From: Bacillota bacterium
Lineage (GTDB): Bacteria > Bacillota > Clostridia > Lachnospirales > Lachnospiraceae
Assembly (NCBI GenBank): GCA_023391695.1
Contig: JAEWAK010000044.1
Location: 1-41,992 of the forward strand
Reading direction: 5' to 3'
DNA length: 41,992 nt
The first letter of the stretch is position 1; each line of letters opens with the position of its first letter. This document shows positions 32,188 to 38,854 of the stretch, one piece after another. Under the pieces are notes generated by a model. That model ran no database searches. It worked only from the letters and a program-made list of their open reading frames with translations, and was not told the DNA's origin. Made by a program: the position numbers and the translations under genes.

Positions 32188-32539
32188 GTATATGACCTCC
32201 TGTACGCCAGGACCGTTCAATCGAAAGCTTATGTCCCGGTTTTGGAAAAGCTCCTTAGTAATAATATTATGATTAAAAATTTTAATTCCTAATTACTACT
32301 ATGCTATTTTCCCCAAATATAGTATAATAAATATGTTACTATTCAGTCTTTCGGCTTCATAGCAACCTTATAAGCACAGAAATTATGCATTCTGTCCGCA
32401 TAATTTCGCACATGTTATTCACAAAACCCCCAGTGACTAAACGGTCACGACGAAAGACAAAACCCATAACTCGATAAATCTTTATCCGAATATGCGATAA
32501 AGAAGCAGACATTTTAACATGAATTTTGAGGTGATAGTT
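32188..32539. other. 352-bp intergenic region: dispersed repeat and hairpins before the Ig-like gene
   Basis: It holds copy B of the dispersed repeat (32335-32410), a GTGAC/GTCAC hairpin (32433-32448) and a CTTTATC/GATAAAG hairpin (32480-32502). No confident promoter was recognised for either flanking gene. No small gene with a ribosome-binding site was seen. Confidence 0.5.
32335..32410. repeat. Dispersed 76-bp intergenic repeat, copy B
   Basis: GTTACTATTCAG at the left and GCACAGAAATTATGC match copy A at 29492. In this copy AAATTATGC and GCATAATTT form a perfect 9-bp hairpin that is decayed in copy A. Confidence 0.65.
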
Positions 32540-32881
32540 ATGATGAATAATTTTTTAAATATCGAATCCGTTTCTGATGAAATACAGGATAAAGTAAAAC
32601 AGACATTAAAATTTCGGACAGGAAACTTTGTATGGCGAATCAAATTTTCTTCTCCCTTGAACCCTGCCACTGTTAACAACCGTAATCTTTATGTTACTTC
32701 CTTAAATAAGGTACCCCTTAAAACCCACATCAGTTATGATTCCATCAATAAATACATAGAAATTGAGCCTTTAGAGCCTTATACGGAAAATGAATCCTAT
32801 ATTCTTACCATAACCCAGAATGTAAAATCCCTGGGCGGTAAAAATCTCAAAAATAATGTCCAGATCCAGTTTAAACTCTAG
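32540..32881 (+). CDS. Stand-alone SbsA/Big_5 Ig-like domain protein
   Basis: 113 residues. Nearly all of it is one bacterial Ig-like (Big_5, SbsA) domain: FSSPLNPATVNNRNLYVTS, an IEIEPLEPYTENESYILTI strand pair and a final SLGGKNLKNNVQIQFKL. Such domains usually occur in long secreted proteins, yet no signal peptide or membrane segment is present here. It may be cytoplasmic, spore-associated or a fragment. ATG 32540 (followed by a second ATG) has GAGGTG 6 nt upstream. Its TAG stop is formed at the edge of a MITE-like element shared with the convergent pyrophosphatase gene. Confidence 0.75.
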   Translation: MMNNFLNIESVSDEIQDKVKQTLKFRTGNFVWRIKFSSPLNPATVNNRNLYVTSLNKVPLKTHISYDSINKYIEIEPLEPYTENESYILTITQNVKSLGGKNLKNNVQIQFKL

Positions 32882-33039
32882 AGTGTGTTTGAAAAATGCC
32901 TGTGCCGGACTGGATGTTTTACTTTGTGGGAAGCACGAAACTTGTTTTGGTGCGTAGCGAAGTTGCGTTCCCAAAATTGTGACGCACCATGCCGTAAGGT
33001 GGAGCATTCAAAACGGTGCAATGATTTTCAAACACGCTC
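32881..33039. mobile_element. 159-bp MITE-like element flanked by TA
   Basis: The terminal inverted repeats are GAGTGTGTTTGAAAA at the left and, read from the right, GAGCGTGTTTGAAAA, one mismatch in 15. Each end abuts a TA dinucleotide, the target duplication of the IS630/Tc1-mariner group. The interior has no gene. It sits precisely between two convergent genes, and each gene's TAG stop is made of the flanking TA plus the element's first G. Excision restores CTAG, where both stops overlap. Confidence 0.85.
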
Positions 33040-34688
33040 TAGACATTATCCTGGGAAAGGGTGAGCATTAAGGCAGGAATCAGCTGTTTCTTCCTTGATA
33101 CCACCCCTTTCAGATAGATAACTTCATTGTCTTTCTCCAGCTTAAAGGCATTGATAAGCAGTTCTTTCGCACCGGTTCCCTGATACAGCAATTCCGTGGA
33201 ACTTTCCATTATATTGGTAAGCATGAAGAATAACATGCCGACCCCATGGTCTCTGTAAGCTTTCTGCATATAGGGTACCAGTTTTTCTTTTATGGCATCC
33301 AGTTCCTCCCGGTTCATGGAGTTAATCTGCCCCACGCCAAAGGTAAGATCTCCGGCCGTAAACTTTTTAAAGTCCTGATAAAAAATTTCTTCCGGTGATT
33401 TTGACGTTAAATTGCTGCCTGCCGCAAACATCTCTTTTGCATATTCTTCTACCTGGATTCCTGCAATCCCCGCCAGTTCTTCCGCATAGGTACGGTCAAT
33501 TTCCGTACAGGTCGGCGAACGGTATATCAAAGTATCGGATAGGATGGCAGAACATAATAAACCGGCAATACCGGGTTCCACTTCAATGCCGTTTTCCCGG
33601 TACATCTGATATATAATGGTAGCCGTACAGCCCAGGGGCTGATTACGGAAATATACAGGGCTTATGGTCTCTAAGCTCCCCAGACGGTGGTGGTCTATGA
33701 TCTCCAGGATTTCCGCATCATCCAATCCGTCAACTGCCTGGGATTTCTCATTGTGGTCCACCAGTATGACTTTCTTTCTCCTGGCATCTAACAGATTCCT
33801 TCTTGATATCATACCGCTGTAATAACCGTCTTTATTAAGGATGGGGAAATCCCTGTGGCGTTTTTTAGCCATGATTCCCCGGATATCTTCAATATAATCT
33901 TCCGTAGAGAAAGTAATTAACCCCTGATTGGTCATGAAAAAGCGGATGGGTATGCTTTGGTTGATAAGCCTTGCAGCCGTAAAGGTATCAAATGGTGTCC
34001 GTATTATGGTACATCCGTTATTCTGTGCAAGCCTGGTTATGGTTTTGGATACGACAGCTCCGTCGCACACAATAATACACCCGGCATTCATTTCAATGGC
34101 ACACAGCTGGGATTCATAGCGATTTCCCAGGATTACGATATCTCCCTTTTCAATGTAATTTTCCATAAGGTCGGGATTGGCAGCCGCAACGAGTACTTTC
34201 CCTTCCGTAAAAGATGCTTCGGAATTGCCGGCGACCAGTTCTCCCTCCAGAGTTTCAATCATATTGAGGCAGGGTGTTTCCGCCTTTGTCAGGATACGGC
34301 TGTCATACACATCCATATAGGATTTCGCTATATCACCGATGGTAATCAAACCTACCAGCTGCTTAACCTGGTTTATGACAGGCAAGGTTACCACATTGTT
34401 TTTTCTCATCAGGGACCAGGCTGTTTTTAAGGAAATGCCCTTATCCACCCCTTCCGTCCGGCGTATCTCAATGTCCTTAACCTGGGTGCGGATATCGGAC
34501 AGATAGCTTGGAGCGGGAACTTTAAACCGTTCCAGTACAAATCCGGTTTCCGAATTAATCTGCCCGGCTCTTTTTGCCTTATAATTTCCGCCGGTAAGTA
34601 TCCGCTTCAGTCTGGCATAAGCAATTGCGGAACATATGGAATCCGTATCCGGATTAATATGGCCTATTACGTATATTTCGTTATCCAT
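33039..34688 (-). CDS. Mn-dependent inorganic pyrophosphatase with CBS and DRTGG domains
   Basis: 549 residues of the regulated family II (DHH/DHHA2) pyrophosphatase type, which splits pyrophosphate in the cytoplasm. The N-terminal metal motif is GHINPDTDS. CBS1 (about 70-125), a DRTGG-like domain (about 140-240) and CBS2 (about 245-305) are inserted, then VDHNE, IDHHRLGSLE and the DHHA2 part with the LLCSAILSDTL segment. In characterised relatives the CBS pair binds adenine nucleotides to adjust activity. The start overlaps the upstream TPR-ATPase gene by 8 nt, so translation is coupled. The stop lies at a MITE boundary. Confidence 0.92.
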   Translation of the reverse strand: MDNEIYVIGHINPDTDSICSAIAYARLKRILTGGNYKAKRAGQINSETGFVLERFKVPAPSYLSDIRTQVKDIEIRRTEGVDKGISLKTAWSLMRKNNVVTLPVINQVKQLVGLITIGDIAKSYMDVYDSRILTKAETPCLNMIETLEGELVAGNSEASFTEGKVLVAAANPDLMENYIEKGDIVILGNRYESQLCAIEMNAGCIIVCDGAVVSKTITRLAQNNGCTIIRTPFDTFTAARLINQSIPIRFFMTNQGLITFSTEDYIEDIRGIMAKKRHRDFPILNKDGYYSGMISRRNLLDARRKKVILVDHNEKSQAVDGLDDAEILEIIDHHRLGSLETISPVYFRNQPLGCTATIIYQMYRENGIEVEPGIAGLLCSAILSDTLIYRSPTCTEIDRTYAEELAGIAGIQVEEYAKEMFAAGSNLTSKSPEEIFYQDFKKFTAGDLTFGVGQINSMNREELDAIKEKLVPYMQKAYRDHGVGMLFFMLTNIMESSTELLYQGTGAKELLINAFKLEKDNEVIYLKGVVSRKKQLIPALMLTLSQDNV

Positions 34689-37197
34689 TCCTCTTATCCT
34701 CCCATAGGAAATCTTCCGTTTTTATATACAGGAAGTCTTCCGAACTTAAATCTCTTGTATAAACGATATCGGTCAGCATCGATTTATTTCTCGCATCCGC
34801 AGAAGTTTTAGCCTTGCGGGCTAATTCCATTACGGCCTCTAACCGGTTCTCCTCTTTTACGGAAGAAATTATTTTCTCAATTTCCGTTTCAAATGCTGTT
34901 TTGACATCCCTCGTAAATTCATAATCTTTATTATGGATATAGGTAAAGGCAAAACCGTACAAATCTTCTTTTGTATATGCAGGGATCCGAATGATACTGT
35001 TAAAAGTCTCACTAAGTCCGGGATTTGTTTGAAACAGTTCCTCAATTCCGCTTTCCGTATCCTCCAGTATAACAAAGATATTCCCGTTTAACTCCCCGAT
35101 CAGGGACAGCAATTGTCGGGCGGCGCTTTTGTCAAGTAACCCTGCCTCTTCAATGATAAGGGAACTGTTGACCAGTTTATCTTTTTTGGATTCCAGAGTA
35201 AAACCGTTTAATTTGGCCGCATTTATTTTAGCTACCCGGTTGGTGTTAACCCGGTTTAATCCGTAAAGGGCTTTGGATATTTTTTTAGCAAGTGTGGTTT
35301 TACCCGATTTTTTATTACCGGCAATAATAATATGATTGATTTTAGTATAATCCGATAAAACGTTTTCTAAGCATGATTCGATCTGATTTCTTAAGGAATC
35401 TACGCGGATAAAATAACCAAAATCTTTTTCATAATTCATGCCGGCCTCTGAAAATGCGGCATCAAATTTACCGGTCAAATATTGTTTTTCATAGAAAGTT
35501 TTGTTATGTACGGATTCTTCGCTGTAATTTATACCTCCACCGGATTTGCCAAAACCGTCTTCCCTTTTCAGTCCAAAATCCTGATCCGTCCGGATATTTT
35601 GAGCCGGTTCCGTTACCTGTCCTGGCTGTGCACTTATTTCCTCTGTGGTTTCTTCCTCTGACTGCCGTCTCATTTCCCCAACGGTTTCTCCTACGGAATA
35701 CGGTTCGCTTTCCCTATAGGTTTCTTCCCCGGAATACGGCTCGCTTTCCTTATAGGTTTCTTCTTCAGTCCGCTGTCCCGGCTCCTCAACGGTTTCTCTT
35801 CCGGAATATGGTTCGCTTTCCTTATAGGTTTCTTCTTCGGTCTGCTGTCCCGGTTCCTCAACGGTTTCTCCTACGGAATGCGGTTCGCTTTCCCTATAGA
35901 TTTCTTCCCCGGAATACTGTCTGGTTTTCTTATAGGTTATTTCCTCTGTCGGCCAGCCGGTTCTCTCAAAGGTTCCTTCGGTGGTTTCTTCTACGGCTAG
36001 TTGCAGTATTGTCTCCTCGGGTTGTAACCAGTCTTCCTTGGGTTGTAACCGGTCTTTCTCGGGTTGTGACTGCTCTTCTTCCGGTTGTGACTGCTCTTCC
36101 TCTGCATATAACTCGGTTCCGGTCTCCGTTTCTTTATCACCCGGTTCGTCCTGAGCTCCGTATGAAACTTCCTCCGTCAATCCGGTTTCCTGCCGGGCTT
36201 CGGCTTCCGGTTCCTCCTCCAAATCCGGAGTAATTTCTTTTATTCCTTCCGTCTCTTTCCGTTTCATTTCCCAATATAACCCGGCTCCCGATTCATTTAC
36301 CATCTGTTTTTCTAATTTTAATGCTACCTTTTTAAAGAAGGCCTGCAGTTCGTGGTCTTTTTCAGGTAAGCCACTGCCGTCTGCGGTTTCATCTGTATTC
36401 TCTTCGTATTCTCCATCCGGTTCATCCAGGTCTTTTTGGGTCTGTGCCGCTTTCTTTACTTCCTGATCCTTGTCCTGGTCCCGGGTAATTTCTTTTGGGA
36501 TATCCTCACCTGCCAGGAATTGGTCTATCTGGCTGCGCATGCTGCTGTAATCCTTTGTTTTATCCAGTCCAAGCTTTCTTTCGGCTTCTTTTTTTTCTTT
36601 TGCTTTTAACATATGGATCGGATTCACTTCACCTACATAGTAACCCTTCAGCAATTTCGCTTTTTCGACATAAATGCCGTCGCCAAACCACAGGATAATA
36701 TCGCTGCATTCCCGCACGCATTTATCTTTCATGCCGGCCTTATGATACAATTTAGCCAGTTCATAAGCCCACATTTCATAATATTCAAATTCTTTTAACT
36801 GTTCGAGGGAGGCAATTAAAACTTCATAGGCTTCCCCATTCAGTTTATCAATGCAGTAACGGAAGATAAAACGGCTGGAATCCTGTGGAGCGGCCTTAAT
36901 ATACTGCTTAAGGTAATCTTCCGCCTGGGAAGCATTACCGCTTTTTATGGACAGATCCAAAAGCTGGTATAATACTCTTCTGGTTTTTGATTTCCCGTAT
37001 ATTTTTACCAGAACTGCCATGGCATCCTCATACCGCCCGCTCTGTATAAAAACATCCGCAATAATGCTTAAATCGGTGAGGGCTTTGATTTTACCAACAT
37101 CCATGGTATCCAGTATTTTTACAGCTTTTAAATATTGGTTATTATCTGCCAGCCTTCGTATTTCTTCGATTTTGACTATATTTTCGTAGCGTTCCAT
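34681..37197 (-). CDS. TPR / acidic-repeat / AAA-type ATPase protein
   Basis: 838 residues in three parts. Residues 1-225 are helical TPR-like repeats (YLKAVKILDTM, GRYEDAMAVLVKIYG, AGMKDKCVREC). Residues about 245-540 are very Glu-rich and contain tandem repeats of a 24-residue unit (ETVEEPGQQTEEETYKESEP and so on). Residues about 600-838 are a P-loop ATPase with Walker A GNKKSGKTT (about 627-635) and Walker B SSLIIEEAG. No family name is certain. The TPRs suggest protein binding and the acidic part a flexible spacer. ATG 37197 has GATGGGAG upstream; the longer frame to 37329 reads through a hairpin. It overlaps the pyrophosphatase start. Confidence 0.75.
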   Translation of the reverse strand: MERYENIVKIEEIRRLADNNQYLKAVKILDTMDVGKIKALTDLSIIADVFIQSGRYEDAMAVLVKIYGKSKTRRVLYQLLDLSIKSGNASQAEDYLKQYIKAAPQDSSRFIFRYCIDKLNGEAYEVLIASLEQLKEFEYYEMWAYELAKLYHKAGMKDKCVRECSDIILWFGDGIYVEKAKLLKGYYVGEVNPIHMLKAKEKKEAERKLGLDKTKDYSSMRSQIDQFLAGEDIPKEITRDQDKDQEVKKAAQTQKDLDEPDGEYEENTDETADGSGLPEKDHELQAFFKKVALKLEKQMVNESGAGLYWEMKRKETEGIKEITPDLEEEPEAEARQETGLTEEVSYGAQDEPGDKETETGTELYAEEEQSQPEEEQSQPEKDRLQPKEDWLQPEETILQLAVEETTEGTFERTGWPTEEITYKKTRQYSGEEIYRESEPHSVGETVEEPGQQTEEETYKESEPYSGRETVEEPGQRTEEETYKESEPYSGEETYRESEPYSVGETVGEMRRQSEEETTEEISAQPGQVTEPAQNIRTDQDFGLKREDGFGKSGGGINYSEESVHNKTFYEKQYLTGKFDAAFSEAGMNYEKDFGYFIRVDSLRNQIESCLENVLSDYTKINHIIIAGNKKSGKTTLAKKISKALYGLNRVNTNRVAKINAAKLNGFTLESKKDKLVNSSLIIEEAGLLDKSAARQLLSLIGELNGNIFVILEDTESGIEELFQTNPGLSETFNSIIRIPAYTKEDLYGFAFTYIHNKDYEFTRDVKTAFETEIEKIISSVKEENRLEAVMELARKAKTSADARNKSMLTDIVYTRDLSSEDFLYIKTEDFLWEDKRNG
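35680..35910 (-). repeat. In-frame 72-bp tandem repeats in the ATPase gene
   Basis: On the coding strand the block encodes repeated ETVEEPGQ(Q/R)TEEETYKESEPYSG units plus partial units. Copies are nearly identical in DNA, so the array is recent and likely to vary in length between strains without breaking the frame. Confidence 0.75.
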
Positions 37198-37254
37198 ATA
37201 AACTCCCATCTGCTGTAATAACAACATACTTATAAAACCTGTTTCACTTCTATA

Positions 37255-37290
37255 TGCAGCGTCAAAAAGTTTTTGTATTTTGACGTTGCA
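37255..37290 (-). promoter_or_regulatory. 13-bp hairpin in the leader of the TPR-ATPase gene
   Basis: TGCAGCGTCAAAA (37255-37267) and TTTTGACGTTGCA (37278-37290) pair with a single G-T pair. It lies about 60 bp before the chosen start. The T run is only four on the minus strand, so it is a weak terminator or a structural element. Confidence 0.5.
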
Positions 37291-37356
37291 GGTGCCGATT
37301 TTATTCATGGGAAGCATATTAAATCCCATACAAAATCGTGCTCCTCAGCCGGAGGT

Positions 37357-37396
37357 ACTATATGAAATGACAATTATTTATGTCGTTTCATATAGT
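37357..37396. repeat. 15-bp inverted repeat over the ABC ATPase stop codon
   Basis: ACTATATGAAATGAC (37357-37371) pairs with GTCGTTTCATATAGT (37382-37396), 14 Watson-Crick pairs plus one G-T. The loop holds the TAA stop of the ABC ATPase gene. There is no T tract after it. Confidence 0.6.
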
Positions 37397-38100
37397 AATT
37401 CATAATATAGATTTTCCAATGTCTGACCCGGTTCCTTTAATAAAGTTTTCTTATTTCCATACACAATTTCCCTGCCCTTGTCCAATATGCAGACGGAATC
37501 GCAGAGCCGTTCCACTTCATCCATATAATGACCGCAGTATAAAATTGTCGTTCCCATCCCATTCAGCCTCTTAATTGAATCAAGTATCTGGTTTCTTGCA
37601 ATCATGTCAATACCAACCGTGGGCTCATCAAGTACCAGGAAATCCGGCCTGTGCAGTAAGGCCGCACCTATATTTAAACGCCGTTTCATGCCTCCTGAAT
37701 AAATTCCTGTCTTTTGGTTCAGTATTTCTTTTGTAAAACCTATTATATCACAAACTTCGTCAATTCTCTCATTTAAAATATTTTTCGGTACATGATAAGC
37801 ATTGCCCCAGAATATAAGGTTGTCCCTGCCCGACAGGGATAAATACAGGGCAATATCCTGGGGGACATATCCTAAATGCCTCCGGATTATTTTCGGGTTT
37901 TTCACAATACTTTGACCCTGATATAAAATGTCCCCGCTGTCCGGTTTTATCATGGTGGTAAGCATGGAAATGGTTGTCGACTTACCGGCACCGTTTGCCC
38001 CTACTAACCCAAAAACCTCTCCTTTTTGTATTTCGAAGGAGATCCCGTCTACTGCTTTATTTTTTTTATAGTATTTTTTTACATCAAGTAAACGAAGCAT
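37378..38100 (-). CDS. Orphan ABC-2 type transporter ATPase
   Basis: 240 residues, a drug/sodium-export-type ABC ATPase (NatA/CcmA-like). Walker A GANGAGKST, the Q-loop VPQDIALYLSLS, signature YSGGMKRRL, Walker B FLVLDEPTVGID and the switch His in CGHYMDE are complete, so it should be active. No membrane permease is encoded on either side: downstream is the TPR-ATPase and upstream a 32-codon peptide gene and the cyclic-nucleotide-domain protein. Its partner must be elsewhere, or it was lost. A GAGAGGG site precedes ATG 38100, and a TTGTTT/TAAGAT promoter lies about 40 bp upstream. Confidence 0.88.
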   Translation of the reverse strand: MLRLLDVKKYYKKNKAVDGISFEIQKGEVFGLVGANGAGKSTTISMLTTMIKPDSGDILYQGQSIVKNPKIIRRHLGYVPQDIALYLSLSGRDNLIFWGNAYHVPKNILNERIDEVCDIIGFTKEILNQKTGIYSGGMKRRLNIGAALLHRPDFLVLDEPTVGIDMIARNQILDSIKRLNGMGTTILYCGHYMDEVERLCDSVCILDKGREIVYGNKKTLLKEPGQTLENLYYELLYETT

Positions 38101-38140
38101 ATATAACCCTCTCTTGAAATTAGTAACTGTCCTGCCTTTT

Positions 38141-38169
38141 ATCTTACCATCCGGATTAAATTAAAACAA
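38141..38169 (-). promoter_or_regulatory. Likely promoter of the orphan ABC ATPase gene
   Basis: TTGTTT (38164-38169) and TAAGAT (38141-38146) on the minus strand are 17 bp apart. Moderate match. Confidence 0.5.
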
Positions 38170-38287
38170 GTAAAAACCAGCTATTTCTTCTGCAATACCT
38201 TAAGAAAAGCTCCGGCTGGCAGGGCTCCGGTGCCGACGTGCCGTTATTCCGGTGAAAAATCCCCGTCGCATGCATTTCTTATTGCAC

Positions 38288-38323
38288 AAAAAAACCTGCC
38301 ATAATGAATCTTATGGCAGGTTT
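38288..38323 (-). terminator. Terminator of the 32-codon peptide transcript
   Basis: AAACCTGCCATAA (38292-38304) and TTATGGCAGGTTT (38311-38323) pair over 13 bp, and the minus strand continues with seven T in total. A textbook terminator. Confidence 0.9.
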
Positions 38324-38507
38324 GCCTGTTACTTTTTGTTCCATTCACTTTTATGTAGTCTGACCGGAGTTTTATCAAAATTTTGTCCTGCTTAAGCTAA
38401 ATTAAAATAACAGGTTTATCACATTGCTATCTTCATTCCATGCATCAGGTTTATTAACGTTTATTATATATAACTCCAATTAAAATATTATTTCACTTAA
38501 GTATCCT

Positions 38508-38606
38508 TTAGATACTTTTATCTATGTTGAAGGCCTTTCCAGCAGGACAACCTTTCTGCATGTTATGGATAGGTATATACTCTGAATCTTCCTCTAAAGA
38601 GCCCAT
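38508..38606 (-). CDS. Small peptide, 32 residues, strongly promoted
   Basis: ATG 38606 to TAA 38508 with AAAGGAGG 9 nt upstream. The peptide reads MGSLEEDSEYIPIHN, then MQKGCPAGKAFNIDKSI. The front is acidic and the back basic with one Cys after Gly. It has no signal peptide or membrane segment. The unit has a perfect TTGACA-17-TATAAT promoter, an optimal ribosome-binding site and its own terminator, a rare investment for 32 codons. An acidic leader followed by a short Cys-containing core would fit a modified peptide or signalling precursor, but no modification enzyme is nearby. I do not recognise a family. Alternatively the transcript is mainly a regulatory RNA of about 370 nt. Confidence 0.6.
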   Translation of the reverse strand: MGSLEEDSEYIPIHNMQKGCPAGKAFNIDKSI

Positions 38607-38854
38607 TGGAATCTCCTCCTTTCCCTTCAACACCAAATGAATGATTGTAATTATCTATCAATTAAATTATTCATCTGATTTATAATGTAATTATACATAA
38701 TACGTCGCTATTTGTCAATATATAATTATCATTTTTTATTATAATTATTTTATTATCATTGATCATTGTAATTATCTGACAACTTCATCGCGTGCAATGA
38801 ATATGCTGACGTTTTATAGTACTCTTATTTCATCTTACTGAAATAGAACTTTTC
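38607..38854. other. AT-rich region with peptide promoter and paired direct repeats
   Basis: Besides the promoter at 38690-38718 it holds ATTGTAATTATCT twice, at 38644-38656 (inside the transcript) and 38765-38777 (upstream of the -35 box), about 120 bp apart. These could be operators on both sides of the promoter. No terminator is evident for the cyclic-nucleotide-domain gene that ends at 38855. Confidence 0.5.
38690..38718 (-). promoter_or_regulatory. Perfect-consensus promoter of the peptide gene
   Basis: TTGACA (38713-38718), 17 bp, TATAAT (38690-38695) on the minus strand. Both boxes and the spacing are exact consensus, the strongest promoter in the window. The start of transcription is predicted near 38683, about 77 nt before the ATG. 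Confidence 0.88.

Larger units (their letters stand above)
38101..38507. other. 407-bp intergenic stretch after the peptide gene
   Basis: It contains the ABC ATPase promoter (38141-38169) and a GC-rich hairpin block at about 38215-38280 resembling the repeats at 12530 and 41640. The peptide gene's terminator is at 38288-38323, with about 180 nt of AT-rich 3' untranslated RNA before it. No further small gene with a ribosome-binding site was found. Confidence 0.55.
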
